NCBI GenBank assembly: GCA_958412345.1
Contig: CATYSO010000005.1
Location: 59,077-123,076 of the forward strand
DNA from: an uncultured Collinsella sp.
GTDB lineage: Bacteria > Actinomycetota > Coriobacteriia > Coriobacteriales > Coriobacteriaceae
Direction: 5' to 3'
DNA: 64,000 nt
Positions 26,050-34,717 of the stretch are shown here, in pieces. Made by a program: the position numbers and the translations under genes. Numbering within the stretch: the first letter of the stretch is position 1; each line of letters opens with the position of its first letter. The notes under the pieces were generated by a model that was given only the letters and a program-made list of their open reading frames with translations, searched no databases and was not told where the DNA came from.

Positions 26050-26505
26050 ATGAAGATCGTGGTGAGCGCCTGCCTGATGGGCGAGAGCTGCAAGTACAAC
26101 GGGCTCGACAATTATCATCGCGAGCTGGTCGAGGCTTGCGAGCGCACGGGGACCGAGGTCCTGTTGGTATGCCCTGAGGTTTTTGGTGGCTTGCCTACAC
26201 CGCGCAAGCCGTCCGAGATTGTGAGAGGCGAGGTCCGTACCTGCGAGGGCGTCTCAGTCGATCGCGAGTTTCGCCTGGGCGCAGAGCGCGCGCTCGATAT
26301 GTGCGAGCAGGCGGGTGGCCCGTCCGAGATCGCCGCGTGCATTCTTCGGGATCGTAGTCCCTCGTGCGGTGCCGGCCGCATCTACGATGGAACATTCAGC
26401 GGCACCCTCACAGCGGGCAACGGCGTTTTCGTCGATCTGCTCCTGCGCAATGGGTACCGTGTGATCCCAGCGAGTGAATTCGACCCCGGCATGCTAGAGC
26501 AATAA
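26050..26505 (+). CDS. DUF523 family protein
   Basis: 151 aa. ATG 26050 follows GGGAGGTTGGGG; an in-frame ATG at 26017 lies inside the palindrome's right arm and has no binding site. Family pattern: VSACLMGESCKYNG at the N-terminus, VCPEVFGGLPTPRKPSEI, and RDRSPSCGAGRIYDGTFSGTL. The conserved Cys residues in CLMGxxC and SPSCG suggest a metal or redox site. The biochemical role of DUF523 is not established. Confidence 0.88.
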   Translation: MKIVVSACLMGESCKYNGLDNYHRELVEACERTGTEVLLVCPEVFGGLPTPRKPSEIVRGEVRTCEGVSVDREFRLGAERALDMCEQAGGPSEIAACILRDRSPSCGAGRIYDGTFSGTLTAGNGVFVDLLLRNGYRVIPASEFDPGMLEQ

Positions 26506-26546
26506 AAAACCACCACAAAGGCGCCTGTCCCCTTTGTGGTGGTTTT
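26506..26546. terminator. Bidirectional terminator (ACCACCACAAAGG type)
   Basis: AAAACCACCACAAAGG and CCTTTGTGGTGGTTTT pair around a 9-bp loop, with A and T runs on both sides. It serves the convergent DUF523 gene and the minus-strand dehydrogenase. Nearly the same stem recurs at 34195. Confidence 0.85.
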
Positions 26547-26552
26547 GGTAGG

Positions 26553-27641
26553 TTAGGCGAGGAGCGTGTGGCCGTAGGCGTTGGCGGCCTTGATGGCGGC
26601 GGCGAACTTCTCGTCGGTGAAGGGCTCCGGGTTACCCTGCTTCCACTCGTTGGTGGAGTGCGCATATTCACACAGCGCAGGGATATCTGCCTCGGAAAGC
26701 CCGACCTGCTCAAGCGTCACGGGCAGGCCCATCTGCTTGTTAAAGGCGGCGTAGCGCTCAAGGTTCTCGGTATCGCCCGTGTAGGCAAACAGCACCAGCA
26801 CGCCCAGGCTCACGACCTCGCCATGCAGGTAGGTGCCCTCGCGCGGAATGCTGCAGGTGGCGTTGTAGAACGCATGCGCTACGCTCGAGTTGTAGTAGTA
26901 ATCGTTTTGGTTGGTCAGGTTCGAGACATAGCCCGTGTTGACCACGATATCGAGCGCGATCTGCTTGACGGCCTCGCTCGACAGGTCCTGGCGCACGTCC
27001 TCAAGACCCTGGACGCCATAGGTAAACAGCGGCTCGGAGCAGGTGTGGGCGAGTGCCAGGCCAAGGCCTGCCGTGTGCTCCAAATTACCGGCGCTCGTGG
27101 CGTACTCGACCTCGGGCTGCTTAGACAGGGCATCGCCCACGCCGGCCCAGAAGTACTCCGCCGGTGCCTCGGCGATGATCTTGGGGTTGATGAAGATGTG
27201 CGCTGGGCGGTTGGGGTACGAATAGCCCTCGAGCGAGCCGTCGTCGTTGTAGACGACGGCAATGGCGGTCGCGGCCGAGCAGTTGGAGCAGATCGTCGGC
27301 ACCGTAAAGACGATCTTCTTGAGCTCGATGGCCGCCGTCTTGACGGTGTCGAGTGCTTTGCCGCCGCCGCAGGCAATGAGCACGTCGGCTTTCTGGCAGG
27401 CGGGGGAGTTTACGACCTTGGCGATATTGGCGCGTGTGCTGTTGGTACCGTAGACGCGCGTTTCCAGAATCTCGACGTCGGTACCTGCCAGCGCAGCTTC
27501 GATACCGGGAAGTGCTGCGGCCAGTGCCCGCTTGCCTCCGATGATCGCGACCTTGGTCGCTCCGTACTCGGCCAGCGCGCCGGGCAGCTCGGTAAAGCAA
27601 TCCTCGCCAACGGTATAATCGCTCATCCCAATCGTGCGCAT
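26553..27641 (-). CDS. Iron-containing alcohol / glycerol dehydrogenase family protein
   Basis: 362 aa, ATG 27641 behind AAGAAGG. NAD-binding IIGGKRAL, the IACGGGKALDTVKTAA loop (GGGK(S/A)xD) and TVPTICSNCSAATAIAVVYNDDG follow the GldA pattern. Metal ligands are plausible in GVGDALSKQPEVEYA (Asp), LALAHTCSEPL (His) and TYLHGEVVSLGVLVLFAY (His). The C-terminal part is close to GldA-like hydroxycarboxylate or glycerol dehydrogenases. The substrate cannot be fixed from sequence. No dihydroxyacetone kinase gene adjoins it. Confidence 0.85.
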   Translation of the reverse strand: MRTIGMSDYTVGEDCFTELPGALAEYGATKVAIIGGKRALAAALPGIEAALAGTDVEILETRVYGTNSTRANIAKVVNSPACQKADVLIACGGGKALDTVKTAAIELKKIVFTVPTICSNCSAATAIAVVYNDDGSLEGYSYPNRPAHIFINPKIIAEAPAEYFWAGVGDALSKQPEVEYATSAGNLEHTAGLGLALAHTCSEPLFTYGVQGLEDVRQDLSSEAVKQIALDIVVNTGYVSNLTNQNDYYYNSSVAHAFYNATCSIPREGTYLHGEVVSLGVLVLFAYTGDTENLERYAAFNKQMGLPVTLEQVGLSEADIPALCEYAHSTNEWKQGNPEPFTDEKFAAAIKAANAYGHTLLA

Positions 27642-27784
27642 AGCAACCTTCTTTCGTTCGATAAAGTGCTTACAGGTATTTTGCTCCAAGAGAAGGTCCA
27701 CGGCCGCAAGAAATTTCGAACGTATAAAACCAGTGTTGAGGGTTTTTCGCCGGCGCGGAACGTGCTAGCATACTCCGCATAAGC

Positions 27785-28084
27785 GTTGATGGGGACGAGT
27801 AGTCGGCCATCCGCATGCTACAGAGAGCGGGGAGAGCTGAGAACCCGCGCATGCGACCGATGAAAATCACCCCGGAGCTGCGGTCCCAACGGACGAGCCG
27901 CATAGGCACGTCTTAGTAGACATCGCCGAGATGGTCGTCGATACAGGCCAGCCGAGTAACGGATGCGAGCGCGCTATCACGCGGGCGAGGGCATCTAAGC
28001 TGGGTGGTTAAGCGAAGAGCTTTTGCGGGCTTACAGCCCGTTTTATGGCGCTTCGTCCCAGCTTGTAGGGACGGGCGCTTTTTT
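27785..28084 (+). promoter_or_regulatory. T-box riboswitch of ileS (transcription attenuation type)
   Basis: The leader has the T-box order. GGGGACGAGTAG near 27790 and GATGAAAATCACC (27860-27870) form a Stem I specifier loop with ATC (27866-27868), an Ile codon. The antiterminator is AAGCTGGG (27997-28004) with CCCAGCTT (28057-28064); a 7-nt bulge TGGTTAA (28005-28011), whose TGGT matches tRNA-Ile A73-CCA; and GCGAAG (28012-28017) with CTTCGT (28051-28056). The 3' strands are shared with a terminator at 28048. Uncharged tRNA-Ile should allow ileS transcription. TGCTAGCAT near 27764-27771 is a possible extended -10 box. Confidence 0.88.
28048..28084 (+). terminator. Regulated terminator of the ileS T-box
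   Basis: GCGCTTCGTCCC (28048-28059) pairs with GGGACGGGCGC (28068-28078) and is followed by six T residues. Its 5' strand is the same DNA that completes the antiterminator, the hallmark of a mutually exclusive switch. Confidence 0.85.
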
Positions 28085-28127
28085 GGTGCCCAGAGGGCGT
28101 ACGCGCCCATGACAAGAAAGGGGTACC

Positions 28128-30929
28128 GTGGCAAACGAGTACAAGCAGACGATGAATCTGCCCAAGACCGGTTTTCCCATGCGTGCCGGTCTTTCCAAGT
28201 CCGAGCCCAAGCGACTCAAGGACTGGCAGGACAACAAGGTCTACGAGCAGGTTCTGAAGAAGAACGAGGGTCACAAGAAGTTCGTGCTGCACGACGGCCC
28301 TCCGTACGCCAACGGTCCGATCCATATCGGCCACGCCATGAACAAGATCTCCAAGGACATGATCAACCGCTACTGGATGATGCAGGGCTATGAGGTCCCT
28401 TATGTCCCCGGTTGGGACTGCCATGGTCAGCCGATCGAGCATAAGGTCGAGGAGAAGCTCGGCACCGAGAAGTTCAACCAGACCCCCACGGCCAAGATTC
28501 GTGAGCTCTGCAACGAGTTCGCTGTCGAGAACATCGAGCTGCAGAAGGCCGGCTTCCGTCGTCTGGGCGTGCTCGGCGACTGGGACAACCCCTATCTGAC
28601 GCTCTATCACCAGCATGATGCCGCCGACATCGAGGTCTTCAAGGCCATGTTCGATAAGGGCATGATCTATCGCGGCCACAAACCGGTTCACTGGTGCAAG
28701 CACTGCCACACCGCGCTGGCCGAGGCCGAGATCGAGTACTCGGACGAGACGAGCCCCTCCATCTTCGTTCGCTTTGAGATGACCTCCAAGCCCGCCGGCC
28801 TCGAGAGCTTCGACGGCCCGGTCGACTTTATCATCTGGACGACCACGCCGTGGACCATCCCCTCCGACCAGGCCGTTTCCCTTAAGCCCGGCGCCGCCTA
28901 TGTCGCCGTTGAGCACGATGGTCGTGCCGAGGTCATGCTCGAGGACCTGGCCCCCAAGTGCTGCGAGGAGTTTGGCTGGGAGTACACCCCGGTCAAGTTC
29001 GACGGTAAGCCCTACGTGGTTCCCGCCGAGACCTTCCATCACATCCACTACAAGCAGCCGATCTTTGACGGTGTTGAGGGCGTTGCGCTGCTGGCCGATT
29101 ACGTCGGTGTCGATGACGGTACCGGTATCGTCCACAACTCGCCCGGCCACGGCGTCGACGACTATTTTGCCTGCCTCAAGGAGGGCATCACCGACATCTG
29201 CATGCCGGTCGATGACGACGGCAAGTTCTACACCGGTGAGGAGTTTGGCACCGGTGGCCCCTTCAGCGGTATGGATACCGATGAGGCCAACCCGCACATC
29301 ATCGAGTTCCTGCGCGAGCGTGGCACCCTGGTCCTCGAGAAGAAGATCACGCACAGCTATCCGCACTGCTGGCGCTGCAAGCACCCGGTGCTCTTCCGTG
29401 CTACCGACCAGTGGTTTGTCTCGATGGACAAGACCGGTTTGCGTGAGCAGGCTGGCAAAGAGGTCCGCGAGAACGTCAAGTGGTATCCGGCCCACGCGGC
29501 AAACCGTATCGGTGCCATGGTCGAGCAGCGTCCCGACTGGTGCATCAGCCGTCAGCGCAACTGGGGCGTGCCCATCCCCAGTTACACCTGCGCCGACTGC
29601 GGCGAGAAGGTCATGAACGACGCTACGCTCGACGCCGTCATCAAGCTCTTCCACGAGAAGGGCTCCGACGCCTGGTTCACTGACGCTCCCGAGAGCTACC
29701 TGGGCGAGGCCTGCGTCTGCCCCAAGTGCGGCGGCCATCACCTCAAGGCCGATAAGGACATCCTCGACGTGTGGTGGGACTCCGGCGTTTCCTGGAAGGC
29801 CGTCTGCGAGTATCGCCCCGAGCTTGAGTACCCGGCGGACGTGTATCTCGAGGGCTCCGACCAGCATCGCGGTTGGTTCCAGAGTTCGCTGCTTACCTCG
29901 GTGGGCGCCAACGGCCACGCTCCGTACAAGGCGGTCGTCTCGCAGGGCTTCACGCTCGACGGCCAGGGCCGCAAGATGTCCAAGTCGCTCGGCAACGTCA
30001 TCGACCCCAATAAGGTCTGCGACGAGATGGGTGCCGACATCATCCGCCTGTGGGTTGCCTCCGTCGACACCAGCTCCGACGTGTCCATCGACCACGAGAT
30101 CCTTGCTCGTACGTCCGATGCCTACCGTCGTTTCCGCAACACGCTGCGCTTCCTGCTCTCCGAGCTCGAGGGTCAGTTTGAGCCCGAGACCGACGGCGTC
30201 GCCTTTGCCGACCTGCTGCCGCTCGACAAGCTCATGGTTGCCCGCCTGACCCAGGTTCAGGCCGAGGTCGACGACGCCTATGCCAGCTACGAGTTCCCGC
30301 GCGCCTACCGTGCGCTCTACGACTTCGTGGTTACCGAGCTTTCCAACGTGTACCTCGACGCCCTGAAGGATCGCCTGTACTGCGAGAAGCCCGGCTCGCT
30401 CGAGCGCCGCAGCGCCCAGACCGTGCTTGCCGAGCTCTTCTCGATGCTCATGCGCGACCTGCAGCCGATCCTGTCCTACACGGTCGACGAGGCCATGGCC
30501 TATGCGCCTGCCGGCTGCGTCGATCACCAGAAGTACGCCGCGCTGCTCGATTGGTATAAGTCGCCCATCACGGTCGACGAGGCCAATGAGTTCGAGGGCG
30601 TGCTCGAGGCTTCACTCGAGCTCCGTAGCGCCGTGACCAAGGCCCTTGAGGATGCCCGCTCCGCCGGCACCTTCACTAAGAGCCAGCAGGTCCGCGTCAA
30701 GGCGGTCGTTCCCGCCGAAATGTACGCGCTGCTGACCGGCGACAAGGCCGTCGACCTGGCCGAGTTCTACATCGTCTCCGATGTTGAGCTTTCCCAGGGT
30801 GAGGAACTCTCCGTTGCCATTGAGGCTGCCGAGGGCGAGTGCTGCGACCGTTGCTGGAACTACCGCACCACCGTCGGCGAGTACAACGGCCACGCTCACA
30901 TCTGCAAGAGGTGTGCGAATGCCCTGTAG
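28128..30929 (+). CDS. ileS: Isoleucyl-tRNA synthetase
   Basis: Charges tRNA-Ile and edits valine. GTG 28128 after AAGAAAGGGG. 933 aa. HIGH motif in GPIHIGHAMNK, the editing domain with TTTPWTIPSDQA, and KMSKS in GRKMSKSLGNVIDP. A C-terminal zinc finger CDRCWNYR...CKRCAN closes the protein, marking the bacterial (IleS1) type that is sensitive to mupirocin as a class. Controlled by the T-box directly upstream. Confidence 0.97.
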   Translation: MANEYKQTMNLPKTGFPMRAGLSKSEPKRLKDWQDNKVYEQVLKKNEGHKKFVLHDGPPYANGPIHIGHAMNKISKDMINRYWMMQGYEVPYVPGWDCHGQPIEHKVEEKLGTEKFNQTPTAKIRELCNEFAVENIELQKAGFRRLGVLGDWDNPYLTLYHQHDAADIEVFKAMFDKGMIYRGHKPVHWCKHCHTALAEAEIEYSDETSPSIFVRFEMTSKPAGLESFDGPVDFIIWTTTPWTIPSDQAVSLKPGAAYVAVEHDGRAEVMLEDLAPKCCEEFGWEYTPVKFDGKPYVVPAETFHHIHYKQPIFDGVEGVALLADYVGVDDGTGIVHNSPGHGVDDYFACLKEGITDICMPVDDDGKFYTGEEFGTGGPFSGMDTDEANPHIIEFLRERGTLVLEKKITHSYPHCWRCKHPVLFRATDQWFVSMDKTGLREQAGKEVRENVKWYPAHAANRIGAMVEQRPDWCISRQRNWGVPIPSYTCADCGEKVMNDATLDAVIKLFHEKGSDAWFTDAPESYLGEACVCPKCGGHHLKADKDILDVWWDSGVSWKAVCEYRPELEYPADVYLEGSDQHRGWFQSSLLTSVGANGHAPYKAVVSQGFTLDGQGRKMSKSLGNVIDPNKVCDEMGADIIRLWVASVDTSSDVSIDHEILARTSDAYRRFRNTLRFLLSELEGQFEPETDGVAFADLLPLDKLMVARLTQVQAEVDDAYASYEFPRAYRALYDFVVTELSNVYLDALKDRLYCEKPGSLERRSAQTVLAELFSMLMRDLQPILSYTVDEAMAYAPAGCVDHQKYAALLDWYKSPITVDEANEFEGVLEASLELRSAVTKALEDARSAGTFTKSQQVRVKAVVPAEMYALLTGDKAVDLAEFYIVSDVELSQGEELSVAIEAAEGECCDRCWNYRTTVGEYNGHAHICKRCANAL

Positions 30930-31004
30930 GCTCCGCCGTTCTTCCGAACGGCGGACCTGCCGACGCTGCGCGGGCCGCATTTGGACAATCTGACGTTCAA
31001 TTTC

Positions 31005-31038
31005 AAGGGCGCGACCGAAAGGTCAGCGCCCTTTCATT
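31005..31038 (+). terminator. Terminator downstream of ileS
   Basis: AAGGGCGCGACC - GAAA - GGTCAGCGCCCTT stem-loop with a tetraloop and T-rich tail. A second hairpin, CCGCCGTTC/GAACGGCGG at 30933-30954, directly follows the ileS stop but lacks a T run. The remaining bases to 31193 hold no evident gene. Confidence 0.8.
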
Positions 31039-31193
31039 TCACGTCACCTTGTCTCAAATGCGACCCGCTCGCTCATTTATGCTCTACCTGCGGTGTTTCC
31101 GTTCTTGGGAGATTTGTCGCTTCTTCCTTGCGTCAATGTATGATTATCTACTGCGTTAAACGGAATTTGATTATCTGAGGGTAGGGGATTGAT

Positions 31194-31793
31194 TTGGGTC
31201 GTTCTGCGGATATGACGCCGCCTTTGCGTTGGCGGTTGGGTGTTGCTGGTGGCGTGGCGTTGGCCGTGCTGCTTGTTGACCAGCTGACCAAGCTTGCGGT
31301 TCGTGCCGTTGGCGATGTTCTGCATGTGACTGTTATCCCCGGTGTGATCGACTTCCTTTTCGTGCGTAACATCGGCGCCGCCTTTAGCATGGGCGAGGGA
31401 CATGGCCTCGCGTTTGCCGCGCTGGCGCTTGCGGTTATTGTCGCCATTGCCGTGTACCTCGTTCGTGCTCCCCAGCTTGCCCATCTGGAGGTCATAGGTA
31501 TGGCTATGGTCGCGGGCGGCGCCATTGGCAACGCGATCGACCGTCTGGCTTTTGGCTTTGTGACCGATTTTATTGCCACCACCTTCATCGACTTTCCCGT
31601 CTTTAACGTTGCGGACATCGGTATTACCGTGGGCGTCGTGCTCGCCCTCATTGGTTACATGTTCTTAAGTCCCGCCGCTCGCGAGGTCGATGCGACCGCC
31701 GAGCTCAACGCCCGTGACGAGGCCCGCGCCAAGCGCAAGGCCAAACAACGTGGGGAGCGTGCCCGTAAGATTCGCGAAAGGAATGAGCGCTAA
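31194..31793 (+). CDS. lspA: Lipoprotein signal peptidase (signal peptidase II)
   Basis: Cleaves signal peptides of lipid-modified prolipoproteins in the membrane. TTG 31194 with GGTAGGGG upstream. Four hydrophobic segments; the two catalytic Asp residues are in GNAIDRLAFGFVTDF and FNVADIGI. 199 aa, longer than most because of a basic, charged C-terminal tail (RDEARAKRKAKQRGERARK) of about 35 residues. It overlaps rluD by TAATG, the usual lspA-rluD pair. Confidence 0.94.
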   Translation: MGRSADMTPPLRWRLGVAGGVALAVLLVDQLTKLAVRAVGDVLHVTVIPGVIDFLFVRNIGAAFSMGEGHGLAFAALALAVIVAIAVYLVRAPQLAHLEVIGMAMVAGGAIGNAIDRLAFGFVTDFIATTFIDFPVFNVADIGITVGVVLALIGYMFLSPAAREVDATAELNARDEARAKRKAKQRGERARKIRERNER

Positions 31794-32806
31794 TGGCCGA
31801 CATCCATATTCTCGTTGCCGACGATACCGCTGGCCAGCGTCTCGACTCCTATCTGGGCGCCAACGACGGCTGCCCCACGCGCTCCGCTTGCGCGCATCTG
31901 ATTGAGGGCGGCGCCGTTGCCGTCAACGGCGAGACATGCCTGTCAAAAAAGTATGCCGTGCGCTCCGGCGACCGTATCTCGGTCGACCTGCCCGAGCCGC
32001 ATGATCCGACCGACGTGATTCCCGAGGCCATTCCCCTCGATATCCGCTACGAGGACGACTACCTCATCGTGCTCTCCAAGCAGCGCGGTCTGGTGTGCCA
32101 TCCAGCCCATGGCCACGAGAGCGGCACCCTTGCGAACGCCTTGGTCTATCACTGTGGCATCGACCATCTGGGTACCGTACAGGGTGAGGACCGCCCCGGC
32201 ATCGTGCATCGCCTGGATCGTGACACCTCGGGCCTTATGCTTGCGGCCAAGGACGACGATACCCAGCGCGCACTCCAGAATCTCATCCGTACACGCACGC
32301 TCGACCGCCGCTACATTACGCTCGTCCATGGCCACATTGCCATGGACGAGGGCACCATTAACACCGGCATTGCCCGTTCTACGCGCGACCGTGTCAAGAT
32401 GGCGGTTTCGGACGATCCTTTCGCGCGCCAGGCCATTACGACCTTTAAGGTCCTCGAGCGCTTTGATTCCACGCGCTTTGACGATGGTTATACGCTCGTT
32501 GAGTGTCACCTGTTTACGGGCCGCACGCATCAGATCCGCGTGCACATGCGCCATATCAACCACGCCTGCGTGGGTGATCCGCTCTACGGTAAGTGCGATG
32601 CGCGTGCCGACCAGGGTTTGACCAGGCAATTCCTCCATTCCTGGCGCGTCGCATTCGACCATCCCGTGACGGGGGAGCGCATTGAGTGCCGCGACGAGCT
32701 GCCGTGGGATCTCGCTGCGGTTCTTGACGACCTGGCCCCGCGCTCGCTCGGTCGCACGGCCGCCGGCGTCGAAATCGTCCCGCAGCTCGGTCTTCTCGAA
32801 TCCTAA
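31793..32806 (+). CDS. rluD: RluA-family 23S rRNA pseudouridine synthase (RluD-like)
   Basis: Isomerises uridines of large-subunit rRNA or tRNA. An N-terminal S4 domain (about residues 10-75, GQRLDSYLG...AHLIEGGAVAVNG) precedes the catalytic domain with HRLDRDTSGLMLAAK, whose Asp is the nucleophile, and HQIRVHMRHINHACVGDPLYG. 337 aa. Linked to lspA by overlapping codons. Exact uridine target is inferred from family only. Confidence 0.92.
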   Translation: MADIHILVADDTAGQRLDSYLGANDGCPTRSACAHLIEGGAVAVNGETCLSKKYAVRSGDRISVDLPEPHDPTDVIPEAIPLDIRYEDDYLIVLSKQRGLVCHPAHGHESGTLANALVYHCGIDHLGTVQGEDRPGIVHRLDRDTSGLMLAAKDDDTQRALQNLIRTRTLDRRYITLVHGHIAMDEGTINTGIARSTRDRVKMAVSDDPFARQAITTFKVLERFDSTRFDDGYTLVECHLFTGRTHQIRVHMRHINHACVGDPLYGKCDARADQGLTRQFLHSWRVAFDHPVTGERIECRDELPWDLAAVLDDLAPRSLGRTAAGVEIVPQLGLLES

Positions 32807-32888
32807 CCAGTATTAGGTGGTTTCTTGAACTCGGTTAGCCTACGGTAAGATATACGGTTGTTTACGTAATGCGTTGCTGGGAGCCTGC

Positions 32889-34184
32889 ATGCTCGCCTTT
32901 TTACAAACCAACACACCCATCGTGATCTTCAACCAGATTGTCGTCACGCTGCTCACGGTCTGCTTTCTGTACCAGGTGGTCTTCTTTGTCATTGGCGCTC
33001 TCCGTGGTGAGGTCGCGCCTCCCAAGGCAAAAAAACTCCACCGTTATGCCTTCTTCATTGCGGCGCATAACGAGGAGGCCGTGATCGCCAACCTTGTTCG
33101 CTCCATCAAGGACCAGGATTATCCGTCCGAGCTCATCGAAGTCTTTGTCGTTGCCGACGCCTGCACCGACAACACCGCGCAGCTCGCGCGCGAGGCGGGC
33201 GCCATCGTTTATGAGCGCAACGACCTGGCCCGCAAGGGTAAGAGCTGGGTCATGGACTTTGGCTTTGACCGTATCCTTAACGAGTATCCCGATACCTTTG
33301 AGGGCTACTTTATTTTCGATGCCGATAACGTCATTTCCCGCGATTACGTGTCCAAGATGAACGATGCCTTTGACCAGGGCTTCCATGTGGTCACGAGCTA
33401 TCGCAACTCCAAAAACTTCGGCAGCTCCTGGATTTCGGCAGCTAATGCTACGTGGTATCTGCGCGAGGCGCGCTTCCTTAACAATGCGCGTAATATCTGC
33501 AAGACGTCCTGCGCTGTCTCGGGTTCGGGTTATCTCATTTCCGCCAGCGTAATCGAGGGTATGCACGGCTGGCAGTTCCACACGCTGACTGAGGACATTC
33601 AGTTCACCACGTTCTGCGCCATTCACGGCATTCGCATTGGCTATGCGCCGGCGGAGTTCTTTGACGAACAGCCCGTGACGTTTAAGGCGTCCTGGAAACA
33701 GCGTATGCGCTGGACCAAGGGCTTCTACCAGGTGTTCTTTACTTACGGTAAGCACCTTGTCAAATCGACCTTCCGCTACCATCGCTTTGCCGCTTACGAC
33801 ATGTTCATGACCATCGCTCCGGGCATGCTGCTGTCCCTGATCTCCATGCTCGCCAACGCGACGTTCCTGATCGTGGGCGGTCTTTCGCATGGTTTCTTGG
33901 CTACTGAGGTTGAGATGCAGGCTTGTGCTGCCTCGCTTATCATGACGTTCGCGATGATGTACCAGACCTTCTTTATCCTGGCGCTGCTCACGACCATCTT
34001 TGAGTACAAGCACATTCATTGCGCGCAAAAGTGGCGTTTGGTGACCAACCTGTTTACCTTCCCGATCTTTATGTTCAGCTATATCCCCATTACGGTGGCA
34101 GCGCTGTTCTTGAAGGTCGACTGGGTTCCGACGCAGCACGCCGTGAGCGTTACCCTCGACGAGGTCATGCAGGGCGCCAAGTAA
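32889..34184 (+). CDS. Membrane glycosyltransferase family 2 (processive type)
   Basis: 431 aa, ATG 32889 with GGGAG upstream. One N-terminal membrane segment, a GT-A catalytic domain and three to four C-terminal membrane segments. Motifs: FFIAAHNEEAVIANLV, VVADACTDNT, FIFDADN (DxD), LTEDIQF (ED) and QRMRW (QxxRW). The last two mark processive enzymes that polymerise and export polysaccharide, such as cellulose- or poly-GlcNAc-synthase relatives. It stands alone between rluD and a terminator, with no polysaccharide genes nearby, so the polymer is unknown. Confidence 0.82.
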   Translation: MLAFLQTNTPIVIFNQIVVTLLTVCFLYQVVFFVIGALRGEVAPPKAKKLHRYAFFIAAHNEEAVIANLVRSIKDQDYPSELIEVFVVADACTDNTAQLAREAGAIVYERNDLARKGKSWVMDFGFDRILNEYPDTFEGYFIFDADNVISRDYVSKMNDAFDQGFHVVTSYRNSKNFGSSWISAANATWYLREARFLNNARNICKTSCAVSGSGYLISASVIEGMHGWQFHTLTEDIQFTTFCAIHGIRIGYAPAEFFDEQPVTFKASWKQRMRWTKGFYQVFFTYGKHLVKSTFRYHRFAAYDMFMTIAPGMLLSLISMLANATFLIVGGLSHGFLATEVEMQACAASLIMTFAMMYQTFFILALLTTIFEYKHIHCAQKWRLVTNLFTFPIFMFSYIPITVAALFLKVDWVPTQHAVSVTLDEVMQGAK

Positions 34185-34194
34185 CCACGATCAG

Positions 34195-34232
34195 AACCAC
34201 CACAAAGGGGATGCACCTTTGTGGTGGTTTTT
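34195..34232 (+). terminator. Terminator (ACCACCACAAAGG type, second copy)
   Basis: AACCACCACAAAGG / CCTTTGTGGTGGTT with a T run, ten bases after the glycosyltransferase. The stem is the same as at 26506; only the loop differs. Confidence 0.85.
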
Positions 34233-34263
34233 GCTTTAGATCAGCCGTCCCGGGAGGTGTCCT

Positions 34264-34686
34264 GTGGTCTATATCCCATTTTGGATCTGCGCCTTTGCCG
34301 GTGCGGTGATCGATGCCCGTGAGCGGCGGTTTCCCAACGCGCTTGCAGCTGCGTGTGCCGTGGCGGCGTTTGCGGGCGTGTGGCTGGATGGGGGCTTGAA
34401 CACGGCATTTGACCACGCTGGCCTTGCGGTCATCGTGTACCTTTCTCTTGTGTTGACTGAGTCGCTTTGGCGGCGCCTCCGTCAAACCCCGGGCATCGGC
34501 ATGGGTGATGCCAAGGCACTCTTCGCGCTTTGCACGCTCGATCCTATGGGTGGCGTCGTGGCATTTGCCGCCGCGCTCCCGGTCCTTGCCCTCTCCTGCC
34601 TCATCACAAAATCGCGCTCCTTGCCATTGCTCCCGTTTTTGGTGCCGATTTTTGCCATAATCGAGGTCGTGGGCTGCACATTGTAA
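34264..34686 (+). CDS. Small A24-type prepilin peptidase
   Basis: 140 aa membrane protein, GTG 34264 after GGGAGGTG. Both aspartates of the GxGD-type aspartic protease family are present: GAVIDARERRFPNAL (Asp then xxPN) and GIGMGDAKALFAL (GxGD). It lacks the N-methylation domain of full PilD enzymes, like the short TadV/CpaA or FlaK type. No pilin or Tad genes are in the window, so its substrate must be encoded elsewhere. Confidence 0.8.
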   Translation: MVYIPFWICAFAGAVIDARERRFPNALAAACAVAAFAGVWLDGGLNTAFDHAGLAVIVYLSLVLTESLWRRLRQTPGIGMGDAKALFALCTLDPMGGVVAFAAALPVLALSCLITKSRSLPLLPFLVPIFAIIEVVGCTL

Positions 34687-34717
34687 CCGATTGCGCATCC
34701 TTCTTAAGGAGCTTGCC

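Noticed and set aside
28008..30527. Long minus-strand open frame opposite ileS
   Set aside because: Antisense shadow; it also runs into the T-box leader, which has a better explanation.
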